Origin: an uncultured Muribaculum sp.
Lineage (GTDB): Bacteria; Bacteroidota; Bacteroidia; Bacteroidales; Muribaculaceae
DNA length: 61,523 bases
Reading direction: 5' to 3'
NCBI GenBank assembly: GCA_910578785.1
Contig: CAJTSJ010000016.1
Location: 1-61,523, forward strand
Made by a program: the position numbers and the translations under genes. The notes under the pieces were generated by a model. It did no database searches. It was given only the letters and a program-made list of their open reading frames with translations, and was not told where the DNA came from. The number at the start of each line of letters is the position of its first letter. Position 1 is the stretch's first letter. Shown here piece by piece: positions 41,093 to 49,151 of this stretch.

Positions 41093-42162
41093 TGGCTAAG
41101 CTGTTGTTGAGAAAGCGCCTCGGACTGGAGATTTACCGTAAACTATACCGTGAGCAAGCTCGTGAGCATCCGTTGCGTCAGCTTTTCTGGGAGTGTACAC
41201 AGCGGTGCAATATCAGCTGTAAGCATTGCGGCAGCGATTGTAAGCGTACCGCATCTGTGCCCGACATGCCTGCGGCAGACTTCCTGCGTGTGGTCGATTC
41301 CATAATGCCTCATGTCAATCCTAACAAGGTAAGCGTGATTATCACAGGAGGCGAACCGTTGGTACGTGGCGATATAGAGTCTGTTGGGCTGGAGTTGTAC
41401 AGGCGAGGATTTCCGTGGGGCATAGTCACTAACGGCCTTGCTCTGACTCCGCAGAGGTTTGACAGGCTTCGTCGAAGCGGCATACATGCCATGACGGTCA
41501 GTCTCGATGGGCTTGAACAGAACCATAATTGGCTTCGCGGTCACCCGGAAAGCTACTCGTCGGCTATGAAAGCTATACGTCTGCTGGCCGGAGCGGATGA
41601 CATCAAGTGGGACATCGTGACGTGTGTCAACCGTCGCAACTACAATTCGCTTTCCGTTTTACGCGACCGACTGTATGACGCAGGCGTGCGCAATTGGCGC
41701 CTGTTTACTATATTTCCTGTAGGCCGAGCCGTAGCCTATCCTGAATTTCAGCTGACTGGCGATGAATATCGCGGACTGATGGAATTTATAAAGCAGACTC
41801 GTGCTGAAGGTCGGATTAAAGCCTCGTATTGCTGTGAAGGTTTCCTCGGCGACTACGAGACGGAGGTGCGTGACCGGTTTTTCGGATGTCAGGCCGGAAT
41901 TACTGTAGCATCTATAATGATTGACGGCTCGATAGCGGCTTGTCCGAGCATCCGGAACTGTCTGAATCAGGGAAATATTTATAAGGATGACTTTATGGAC
42001 GTGTGGAACAACCGCTATCGGCCTTATCGTGACCGTTCCTGGATGCGTACCGGACCATGTGCCGATTGTGGCATGTTCCGATATTGCCAGGGCAATGGGA
42101 TGCATCTGCGTGATGACGAAGGCCGTCTGCTCCGTTGCAATCTGCATGATTTAAAATCTTGA
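41089..42162 (+). CDS. Radical SAM/SPASM protein of the rSAM/lipoprotein system
   Basis: A 357-residue radical SAM enzyme. The [4Fe-4S] motif CX3CX2C is C40-NIS-C44-KH-C47; C36 precedes it. The SAM-binding GGEPL motif follows (ITGGEPLVRGD), and a SPASM-type C-terminal domain carries further cysteines (CCEGF, FFGCQAG, AACPSIRNC, GPCADCGMFRYCQGN, LLRCNL) for auxiliary clusters. SPASM proteins usually modify peptides or proteins made next door, but the target is undescribed for this family. The start is ATG 41089 or the next ATG 41092. Codon-coupled to the lipoprotein gene. Confidence 0.92.
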   Translation: MMAKLLLRKRLGLEIYRKLYREQAREHPLRQLFWECTQRCNISCKHCGSDCKRTASVPDMPAADFLRVVDSIMPHVNPNKVSVIITGGEPLVRGDIESVGLELYRRGFPWGIVTNGLALTPQRFDRLRRSGIHAMTVSLDGLEQNHNWLRGHPESYSSAMKAIRLLAGADDIKWDIVTCVNRRNYNSLSVLRDRLYDAGVRNWRLFTIFPVGRAVAYPEFQLTGDEYRGLMEFIKQTRAEGRIKASYCCEGFLGDYETEVRDRFFGCQAGITVASIMIDGSIAACPSIRNCLNQGNIYKDDFMDVWNNRYRPYRDRSWMRTGPCADCGMFRYCQGNGMHLRDDEGRLLRCNLHDLKS

Positions 42163-42235
42163 CATAATACGTAATATAATAATAAATTATACAAAATGCC
42201 GGCTTGAAGCGTTGACAATACGGTGCCGAACTATA

Positions 42236-42272
42236 TAAAACGGGCGTCGCTTCTGATTTGAGCGACGCCCGT
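42236..42272 (-). terminator. Terminator of the BI-1 family gene, possibly bidirectional
   Basis: A perfect 12-bp stem, ACGGGCGTCGCT (42240-42251) with AGCGACGCCCGT (42261-42272), is followed on the minus strand by TTTTATATAG. It also ends the convergent radical SAM transcript. Confidence 0.8.
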
Positions 42273-42302
42273 TCGGTCTATATTAGAGAATTTGAGTCTG
42301 TG

Positions 42303-43004
42303 TTAGTCGCGTGAACTTCCGAAGAAACGCAGCAGATAGAGGAAGAGGTTGATGAAGTCGAGATAGAGGCTCAAAGCGCCGATAGTGGCCAGCCTCGACA
42401 GTTCAAGACCGCCTCCGTATTGAGCCATCTGCTTGATTTTCTGGGTGTCCCATGCGGTCAGGCCGATAAATATTAGCACGCCGCCTATCGACACGATCCA
42501 TTCAAGGGTGCTGTTGGCCCAGAACAGGTTGACCAGGCTCGCGATTATCAGGCCTATAAGGGCCATGAACAGAAAGTTGCCTATCTTTGTCAGGTCACGT
42601 TCGGTGAAGTAGCCGTAGACGCTCATTGCGCCGAACACTCCGGCAGTGATAAGGAATGTCTTGAATATGGACACAGGGGTGTAGGCAAGGAATATGAGCG
42701 AGAAAGTCACGCCGTTAAGCACCGCGAAGAGGTAGAACAGAAGCGTGGCCATCGGTGAGCTGATCTTGCGCACGGCGCCCGAAATGCCGAACACCATCAG
42801 GAGTTCAGCTATCAGAAGTCCCCAATATACCCAGCGGTGTGTGACCAGGAAGTAGGGGATGTTGGGTACCGTAGTGCATACCCATGCGGCGGCTGAAGTC
42901 ACCAGCAGGGCGAGAAACATCTTCATGTAGACGCGCTTCATCACCTGCGACACTTCCATGTCGAGCGATGAGGATCCATAAGGATTCATTTGGTAGTTGT
43001 TCAT
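42303..43004 (-). CDS. Bax inhibitor-1/YccA family membrane protein
   Basis: A 233-residue inner-membrane protein with seven predicted helices. Typical family features are VYMKMFLALLVTSAAAWV at the start, LNGVTFSLIFLAYTP in the middle, and the end LTAWDTQKIKQMAQYG and LYLDFINLFLYLLRFFG with the conserved aspartates that form the proton/calcium-sensing pair in BsYetJ-like proteins. It may act as a pH-dependent calcium leak; in bacteria the role is poorly defined. Monocistronic, 75 bases downstream of argS. Confidence 0.93.
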   Translation of the reverse strand: MNNYQMNPYGSSSLDMEVSQVMKRVYMKMFLALLVTSAAAWVCTTVPNIPYFLVTHRWVYWGLLIAELLMVFGISGAVRKISSPMATLLFYLFAVLNGVTFSLIFLAYTPVSIFKTFLITAGVFGAMSVYGYFTERDLTKIGNFLFMALIGLIIASLVNLFWANSTLEWIVSIGGVLIFIGLTAWDTQKIKQMAQYGGGLELSRLATIGALSLYLDFINLFLYLLRFFGSSRD

Positions 43005-43079
43005 ATAGTAATTGTTGGTTTAGTAATTAAACGGATATCCCGGACAATATATGCTCCGAAATATGTTAAATAATGTTTT

Positions 43080-44888
43080 TTACATGCGTTCCGGAACCTC
43101 TATGCCCAGCATCCACATGCCGCTCTTCACCACTTCCGCCACGGCATGGCTGAGGGCCAGGCGCAGTGAGCGCACCGCCGCATCCGCTTCGTTGAGGATG
43201 CTGTAGTCGTGGTAGAACTGATTGTACTCCTTCACAAGGTCGTAGACATAGTTGGCTATGAGTGCCGGAGAGTAGGTGCGTCCTGCCTCCTTCACTGTTC
43301 CGGGGAAGTCGGCCAGATGCTGGATCAGGGCTATCTCCTTGTCGTTGGGCTGAACCATCTCGTAGCCTTCGGCCTTGTAGCCTGCCTCCTCGGCCTTGCG
43401 GAGCACCGAACGTATACGGGCATAGGTGTACTGGATGAAGGGTCCGGTATTGCCGTTGAAGTCGATTGACTCTTTGGGGTTGAAGGTCATGTTCTTTCTG
43501 GGGTCTACCTTAAGAAGGAAGTATTTCAGTGCTCCCAGACCGACTATGCGTGCTATCTCTTCCGACTCTTCGGCCGACATGTCGCCGCGTCCGCGCTCCG
43601 CGGCCACGTCGCGCGCTCCCTGGATCATTTCGTCCATAAGGTCGTCGGCGTCGACCACCGTGCCTTCGCGGCTCTTCATCTTGCCCTCGGGAAGCTCGAC
43701 CATTCCATAAGAGAAATGGACAAGGTCTTTGCCCCATTTGAACCCAAGGCGGTCAAGAAGCAGCGACAATACCTGGAAGTGGTAGTTCTGCTCGTTGCCG
43801 ACCACGTATATCATCTTGTCGATGGGGAAGTCCTGGTAACGGAGTTTGGCTGTGCCGATGTCCTGAGTCATGTAGACCGAAGTGCCGTCGCTGCGGAGAA
43901 GCAGCTTGTGGTCAAGGCCGTCGTTAGTAAGGTCGGCCCACACCGATCCGTCTTCCTTGCGGTACATAATGCCCTTTTCAAGTCCTTCAAGCACCTTGTC
44001 CTTGCCTTCGAGATAAGTGTTCGATTCGTAGTATATCTTGTCGAAGTCTACGCCCATGCGCTTGTAAGTCTCGTCAAATCCGGCATATACCCACTCGTTC
44101 ATCATCTCCCACAGTCCGCGTATTTCCTGATCCTTCTGTTCCCAGCGGCGTAGCATGTCGCGGGCTTCGAGCATAAGAGGCGATGTGGCTTCGGCCTTCT
44201 TCTGGGCTTCCTCTTCGGACATGCCCTCGGCCAGATATTTGGCGGTGAGTTCTTTCAGCTCGGCTTTGTAGTGCTTGTCAAACAGCACGTAGAAGTCGCC
44301 GATAAGGTGGTCGCCTTTCTTGCCTGCCTTCTCGGGAGTGATGCCTTCGCCCCACTTTTTCCATGCAAGCATCGACTTGCAGATGTGTATGCCTCGGTCG
44401 TTGACGATGTTGGTCTTGACCACGTTGTAGCCGCAAGCCTTAAGTATGCGCGAAAGGCTGAATCCGAGCAGGTTGTTGCGGACGTGGCCAAGGTGCAGGG
44501 GCTTATTGGTGTTAGGCGAGGAATATTCCACCATCACCAGCTCGCTGTCGGGCGTGGCCTTGGTCATGCCGAATTCGGGTGTCGCTTCGATATGGCGGAG
44601 CATGGAGGTGAAATATGTGGGTTCGATCACGATGTTGAGGAATCCTTTTACCACGTTGTAACGGCTGACCGCGGGTTCGTTGGCGGTGAGCCAGTCGCCG
44701 ATTTCCTTGCCTACGGCTTCGGGCGACTTGCGGGCGGCCTTCACCCAGGGGAACACGACTACGGTCAGGTTTCCTTCAAATTCCTTTCTTGTGGCCTGGG
44801 GCACAATCGTCGTCGGGTCGGCTTCAATCCCGTAAAGGGCCTTTACGGCGCGGGCCACGGCCTCGGCTACTATCACATCTATTGACAT
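43080..44888 (-). CDS. argS: Arginyl-tRNA synthetase
   Basis: A class I synthetase of 602 residues, close to the usual length. The N-terminal Add-1 domain is followed by the HIGH-like motif in SSPNTNKPLHLGHVRNNLLG and a KMSKS equivalent in EGKMKSREGTVVDADDL. The C-terminal helical anticodon-binding domain ends in GIEVPERM, typical of ArgRS (MLGIxVPERM). The frame extends to 44972, but the ATG at 44888 fits the family. A -7 box TATCTTTG lies at 44923-44930 on the minus strand. Confidence 0.97.
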   Translation of the reverse strand: MSIDVIVAEAVARAVKALYGIEADPTTIVPQATRKEFEGNLTVVVFPWVKAARKSPEAVGKEIGDWLTANEPAVSRYNVVKGFLNIVIEPTYFTSMLRHIEATPEFGMTKATPDSELVMVEYSSPNTNKPLHLGHVRNNLLGFSLSRILKACGYNVVKTNIVNDRGIHICKSMLAWKKWGEGITPEKAGKKGDHLIGDFYVLFDKHYKAELKELTAKYLAEGMSEEEAQKKAEATSPLMLEARDMLRRWEQKDQEIRGLWEMMNEWVYAGFDETYKRMGVDFDKIYYESNTYLEGKDKVLEGLEKGIMYRKEDGSVWADLTNDGLDHKLLLRSDGTSVYMTQDIGTAKLRYQDFPIDKMIYVVGNEQNYHFQVLSLLLDRLGFKWGKDLVHFSYGMVELPEGKMKSREGTVVDADDLMDEMIQGARDVAAERGRGDMSAEESEEIARIVGLGALKYFLLKVDPRKNMTFNPKESIDFNGNTGPFIQYTYARIRSVLRKAEEAGYKAEGYEMVQPNDKEIALIQHLADFPGTVKEAGRTYSPALIANYVYDLVKEYNQFYHDYSILNEADAAVRSLRLALSHAVAEVVKSGMWMLGIEVPERM

Positions 44889-45020
44889 AATTCTATACTG
44901 CTTTGGGTTATAATTTATTTTGCAAAGATACAAAAATCGTGCCAAACACCCTATAAGGCGATAGTTATTCACATTATTTTAAGAAAACTTGGCTCCGGAT
45001 TTGTTATAGCTATAAAAGAT

Positions 45021-45296
45021 ATGGATATGGACATCAGGAACATAATTAAGAGAGGATTGGTGGCGATAGCCATTATGTCAGGTTCCGCCGGACTTACGTC
45101 GTGCATGGGGCTCGACAGCTTATGGTTCGGAACCGACTTCAATTCAGGTCCGGGCGGGCCTGTGGTCGGCGGTACTATAGGTGTGCCGGTCGGTCCCGGT
45201 CCAAGCTACGGTCCCGGTTATGGCCCCGGTGGACCCTCGGGTCCCGGCCCCGGGCCGGGAATACTTCCCGGAGGTGGCCCCGGATGGGGTTGGTAA
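45021..45296 (+). CDS. Small glycine/proline-rich lipoprotein
   Basis: A 91-residue protein with a lipoprotein signal ending LTSC (Cys28). The mature part contains MGLDSLWFGTDF, then a low-complexity tail of alternating glycine and proline (VGPGPSYGPGYGPGGP and so on to PGWGW). I do not recognise a family. The tail resembles surface linker or glycine-loop proteins. A strong terminator follows 19 bases behind the stop, which supports that it is a real, monocistronic gene. Confidence 0.65.
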   Translation: MDMDIRNIIKRGLVAIAIMSGSAGLTSCMGLDSLWFGTDFNSGPGGPVVGGTIGVPVGPGPSYGPGYGPGGPSGPGPGPGILPGGGPGWGW

Positions 45297-45315
45297 AACG
45301 CGTTGATTGCATTTT

Positions 45316-45350
45316 CCCCGGCCGGCGGAAACCGCCGGCCGGGGCTTTTT
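45316..45350 (+). terminator. Strong terminator behind the Gly/Pro-rich lipoprotein gene
   Basis: A perfect 13-bp GC stem, CCCCGGCCGGCGG with CCGCCGGCCGGGG, has an AAA loop and is followed by CTTTTT. Confidence 0.93.
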
Positions 45351-45427
45351 ATGCCTTGGCATATCAAAGCGCCATTATAATGAAATAGGAAGAAATTTTA
45401 TGATTGCATAAAATATTTCTACATTAA

Positions 45428-45459
45428 TTTGCATGTTAAAAAGAATATACGTTACTTTG
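45428..45459 (+). promoter_or_regulatory. Promoter of the Omp28-like/CTD protein gene
   Basis: TTTG (45428-45431), 20 bases, then TTACTTTG (45452-45459), one mismatch from TAnnTTTG. It overlaps the first possible ATG (45433) and so favours the start at 45517. Confidence 0.55.
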
Positions 45460-45516
45460 CCTACAAACTGGAAAGTTTATGTAATAAAAAAAGTATTAAT
45501 AAATCAGGTTATCTTT

Positions 45517-47526
45517 ATGAGAAAAACTTTACTCACGTTTTGTTTGTGCGTTTCAACGGTGTTGGGCGCAGTTGGGGCACCGTATACGGGTGCTCAAAAG
45601 CACAAATCCTTACTGCCGACATCCGATTCTGAAATAATCGTAGGCCCGATGGCAAGTGCTGTCGTTGCCGACGGTCAGATGTCCATGTTGCCTTCGCGTG
45701 CTGAATCGCAGTCGGAGTCCATTGACTTCACTCTTGCCGACGAGCCCTATTCGGCTCTGTCGCTAAATAATGTGGCTGTCAGAGGAGAGTTTGCCGGCGC
45801 ATTCGAGCTGACTGCTGAAAATGCCACTCTGTTTGCCGGCGCGCAGATCACGGCCATCAATGTTTGTTCGGGCGTCAACCAGTCTACAAATACCAACAGG
45901 ATATTGGATGTTAACGTATTCATCACCGAAGACCTTCAGGCCGCTCCTGTTTATGAGCAGGCCGGCAAGTTGGGTTCAAGCGCTTTCACATATTACAGCA
46001 TTCAGCTTGCGACTCCTTATACCATAGAGGCCGGCAAGGCTGTCTATATAGGATTCTCGGGAAAAAAGAAATACAGCTCCGACTTCTATCTGACTATTGA
46101 CGGTATAGAGCATAATGGAGAAGAAGGAGGTTGGGTAGCATCCAAAAACAGAACTACGGGAAAATGGTCGTGGAGCAACGTCTCAGACGATTACGGCTAT
46201 CTCTGTCTTGGCGCAACCATCACCGGAAGCAATCTTCCGCAGGACATGGCTTCGGCCACGAGCCTTGTGGTGCCCTCCGGAGTGGATATCAACAAGCCTT
46301 TTCCTCTCGGATTTGTCCTGCGCAACTGTGCGGCCAATCCGATAGAAAACGTTGAAGTGTCATACAAGATTGGCGGCGCTGCTCCGGTAGTAAAGACCAT
46401 CAGCTTTCCAGAGGCTTTGATTTCCTGTAAATCGGCTGTGGCTGAAATCAACGATGCTGTCTGCGCCGAGGTCGGAAAGGAAGTCCCGGTTGAATTTACT
46501 GTTACTAAGGTAAACGGAAAAGTAAATGATCGCTCTGACAATACTGCTTCGGGCGTGTTGATGTGCTTCGGAGCCGAAGGCGGATTCCAGCGTCGTCTTG
46601 TGATTGAAGAGGGCACCGGCACATGGTGCGGTTACTGTCCGCTGGGTATGACCACCATGGAGTATATACGTGACACCTACACCGACGGCACGTTTATTCC
46701 GATTGCCGCGCATTCCGGAGATGTTATGCAGTGCGATGCCTATGTTCCGTTCCTTCGGGATTATATTCCCGGACTGCCGGGTTCGATGATTAACCGTGAG
46801 ATAAAAATCGATCCGCGGCAGATGGCACAGATTATAGGTATATATGAACAGCTTGTCAATGAGCCTGCGTTCGTCGGACTGGAAATGGTCTGCGACTATG
46901 CGGATGCCAATAAATCTTCAATTAATTTCAAGGCTACGACCACATTTGCATTCGATATAGCGAACAATAACACCTATGCGCTGTCGTTCGTAATCACCGA
47001 GGACGGTGTCGGCCCGTATAATCAGAATAACAACTATGCCGGAGCGTCAGGCGACTATGCCGGCTGGGAGTCGAAGCCCGCGACTGTCTCGTTGAAATTT
47101 AACGACGTGGCTCGTGATATAAAAACTTATGCAGGACTTCCCAACTCGGTTCCCGCCGCAATATCGGCCTATACGCCCAACGAGTTCTACTACACCATGT
47201 CGCTTGAGTCGGTGGACAATCCCGACAATATAAATGCCATAGCACTTCTTATCAACAAGAATACCAATGTGATTGAAAATGCCGTCATGGTCAAGCCCTC
47301 GCAGTTCACGGGCATTGATTCTGTGGTTGATTCGGCCTCCAAGGCAGTGGCTGTGCGCGGTGTCGCAGGTGCCATCGAACTTGCCGGTGACTATAACCGT
47401 GCCGAAGTGTTCTCGATTTCCGGAATGAAGGTTGCCGAAGCCTCGGTGGTTTCAACAATCGAAGTTCCTGCCGGCATCTACATCGTAAGGGTAGACGGCA
47501 CCGCCAAGAAAGTAATTGTGAAATAA
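45517..47526 (+). CDS. Secreted protein with thioredoxin-like CxxC and T9SS-type C-terminal sorting tail
   Basis: A 669-residue exported protein. The signal peptide (MRKTLLTFCLCVSTVLGAVG) fits the start at 45517. Residues about 70-350 are beta-rich (galactose-binding/Ig-like). An Omp28/thioredoxin-like module follows with C371-GY-C374 (TGTWCGYCPLGM) and LPGSMINR in the cis-proline region. The last 75 residues, ending VFSISGMKVAEASVVSTIEVP-AGIYIVRVDG-TAKKVIVK (three blocks), look like a type A C-terminal domain for type IX secretion. A thiol-oxidoreductase or cargo role is possible. It is divergent in direction from the Omp28/TlpA operon next door, which carries related domains. Confidence 0.82.
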   Translation: MRKTLLTFCLCVSTVLGAVGAPYTGAQKHKSLLPTSDSEIIVGPMASAVVADGQMSMLPSRAESQSESIDFTLADEPYSALSLNNVAVRGEFAGAFELTAENATLFAGAQITAINVCSGVNQSTNTNRILDVNVFITEDLQAAPVYEQAGKLGSSAFTYYSIQLATPYTIEAGKAVYIGFSGKKKYSSDFYLTIDGIEHNGEEGGWVASKNRTTGKWSWSNVSDDYGYLCLGATITGSNLPQDMASATSLVVPSGVDINKPFPLGFVLRNCAANPIENVEVSYKIGGAAPVVKTISFPEALISCKSAVAEINDAVCAEVGKEVPVEFTVTKVNGKVNDRSDNTASGVLMCFGAEGGFQRRLVIEEGTGTWCGYCPLGMTTMEYIRDTYTDGTFIPIAAHSGDVMQCDAYVPFLRDYIPGLPGSMINREIKIDPRQMAQIIGIYEQLVNEPAFVGLEMVCDYADANKSSINFKATTTFAFDIANNNTYALSFVITEDGVGPYNQNNNYAGASGDYAGWESKPATVSLKFNDVARDIKTYAGLPNSVPAAISAYTPNEFYYTMSLESVDNPDNINAIALLINKNTNVIENAVMVKPSQFTGIDSVVDSASKAVAVRGVAGAIELAGDYNRAEVFSISGMKVAEASVVSTIEVPAGIYIVRVDGTAKKVIVK

Positions 47527-47540
47527 TTCAGACAGGATTT

Positions 47541-47579
47541 AAAAAAAACGATGGCGCACCCAATTGCAGGTGCGCCATC
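47541..47579. terminator. Bidirectional terminator between two CTD protein genes
   Basis: GATGGCGCACC (47550-47560) pairs perfectly with GGTGCGCCATC (47569-47579); on the minus strand it is followed by GTTTTTTTT, on the plus strand by TTCGTATATT. Confidence 0.85.
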
Positions 47580-47601
47580 TTCGTATATTGCAGTTTATGT
47601 C

Positions 47602-48303
47602 TTAACGTACAAATACCTTGCCCGAGGCTTTGCCTTGGGCATTTTTTATGGTGTAAAGATAGATACCGCTTTCAAGGTCGGAGGTAAAGATGATTCCCGA
47701 GCCTGACACGTTGCTCTCAAGCATTTTGATACCCGACAGATTGAACAGCTCTACCGTCGATTCGGCTTCAAGGCTGTATTTCAGTCCGCCTTCTACGGCA
47801 AGCAGGCGGTTATTGTTTTCTATCAGTGTGACGGCGCCTGTGCCGTTGCTGTTCATCACGAGAGTAAAGCTTTTGAATGTATCGGTGTATGTGCCGTCCT
47901 GGGCTTCGATGGTAGTGGCCACGCAGGGAGCCGTTTCGTCCTTGGGCATTGTGGCTATGTATTCGAACTGGAGGTTAAGCTTCTGGTCGGCCTGGACTTT
48001 GATGCCTTCTTTCGTTACGGTGGTGCCTGTCATGCAGTTGCCTCCGGCGCACATCTGAATCTCCTGTCCCGAAGTGCAGGTAGCCTTAATCATAAGTTTG
48101 GAGGTGTAGATGTCGCTTGAGATGAAGAGCTCCGGGGCCATGGTCACTTCCTTGTTTGCGCCTGCCGGTATTTCTTCGATGTCGTCGAATATGACGGTGG
48201 AGTTCGGCTCGATGACATTGTTGCCGAGATAGAAAGTCAGTTCGCGGGCCTGCGACATTCCGCACACGAGGAGTCCGGCCATAATCAGGTAAAGTTTCTT
48301 CAT
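47602..48303 (-). CDS. Exported protein with T9SS-type C-terminal sorting tail
   Basis: A 233-residue protein with a signal peptide (MKKLYLIMAGLLVCGMSQA) and a beta-rich body without a family I recognise, containing CTSGQEIQMCAGGNC (three cysteines). The last 65 residues, VELFNLSGIKML-ESNVSG and ESGIYLYTIKNAQGKASGK-VFVR, are a type A sorting domain like that of the large CTD protein convergent to it. The ATG at 48303 overlaps the stop of the Omp28 gene (ATGA). Last gene of the TlpA-DUF6029-Omp28 operon. Confidence 0.8.
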   Translation of the reverse strand: MKKLYLIMAGLLVCGMSQARELTFYLGNNVIEPNSTVIFDDIEEIPAGANKEVTMAPELFISSDIYTSKLMIKATCTSGQEIQMCAGGNCMTGTTVTKEGIKVQADQKLNLQFEYIATMPKDETAPCVATTIEAQDGTYTDTFKSFTLVMNSNGTGAVTLIENNNRLLAVEGGLKYSLEAESTVELFNLSGIKMLESNVSGSGIIFTSDLESGIYLYTIKNAQGKASGKVFVR

Positions 48304-49130
48304 ATAGGTTGATTGTTTTGGTTGATTACTCTTGTTTTGGTGGCCTGCAGCACGCCGGAGTCGTCGTAGACGAACGCCACCACCGACATGTTCGCGGGGT
48401 TCCATACCTCTGTCGCTGAATTGCGCAGGGCTATGCTGTGGCTAAATTCTTTGTGGACTCCGTTGTCGAGGTCCACCGATTCGCCCCATGTGCCGTTGAC
48501 GGCCGCGCGGAACACGTGGTTGTGCCGGTAGTCGGGTACGCGCTTGCTTCCGTTGCGCTGGAAGGCGATGATGCCGTCTTCGGTGATCCACAGCTGCAGG
48601 TGTCCGTCTATGTCCGCCTTGGGGCTGACTTTGGTCGCGATGTTTATCTTGCCGTCGGCTATAGCGGCTTCCACTTCGATGTCGACGGTGGCTTTCGACG
48701 AGAGGGCCGACCTTACTGCCGCCGCCCACTTGTCGTGCTCCATTGCTCCGCCGTTGCGGTTTACCACGCCTGCCGGCCAGGAGTTGATGTTCCAGCGGTC
48801 GTTGTATTCGTTGCCTTCAGGCTCCATCAGCCCTATGTAGTTGTCGGGAAACGAGGTGTTTTTTACGTCTATTCCGAAGTTGCCGGCATGGATGCTCACG
48901 GCTATCACGGCGTCGCCGTACTGCTCTTTGAGCAGGTCGATTACGGCATGTGCGTCGGGGCAGTTGCTGCAGTTCTGACCTGTAAAGTCTTCGATCAGTA
49001 CGGTTCTTTCCGGCAGCACCGTGTCCATGTCGATAAACCGGTCGTCCGTGGATATCTCGTCGCAGGCCCAGAATGCAAGTGCCATCGGGAGCATCGAGCA
49101 CAGGGCGGTTAAAAATCGATTAGTCATCAT
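48300..49130 (-). CDS. Omp28 family lipoprotein with thioredoxin-like fold
   Basis: A 276-residue lipoprotein (signal ending LAFWAC, Cys23). The sequence TVLIEDFTGQNCSNCPDAHAVI with C54 and C57 and VSIHAGNFGI is typical of Omp28-related outer-membrane proteins, which have a thioredoxin-like core followed by a beta-sandwich (about 140-276). It is third in an operon with a TlpA thioredoxin, which suggests a redox partner relation. Omp28 of Porphyromonas is a surface protein; function otherwise unclear. Confidence 0.87.
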   Translation of the reverse strand: MMTNRFLTALCSMLPMALAFWACDEISTDDRFIDMDTVLPERTVLIEDFTGQNCSNCPDAHAVIDLLKEQYGDAVIAVSIHAGNFGIDVKNTSFPDNYIGLMEPEGNEYNDRWNINSWPAGVVNRNGGAMEHDKWAAAVRSALSSKATVDIEVEAAIADGKINIATKVSPKADIDGHLQLWITEDGIIAFQRNGSKRVPDYRHNHVFRAAVNGTWGESVDLDNGVHKEFSHSIALRNSATEVWNPANMSVVAFVYDDSGVLQATKTRVINQNNQPI

Positions 49131-49151
49131 GATTGAATTAAAATAAAGTGT

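Noticed and set aside
44929..44946. Sigma-54-like sequence TTGGCACG-N4-TTGT upstream of argS
   Set aside because: The essential GC at -12 is GT here, and an ordinary -7 box TATCTTTG lies directly downstream; a housekeeping synthetase is not expected to use sigma-54.
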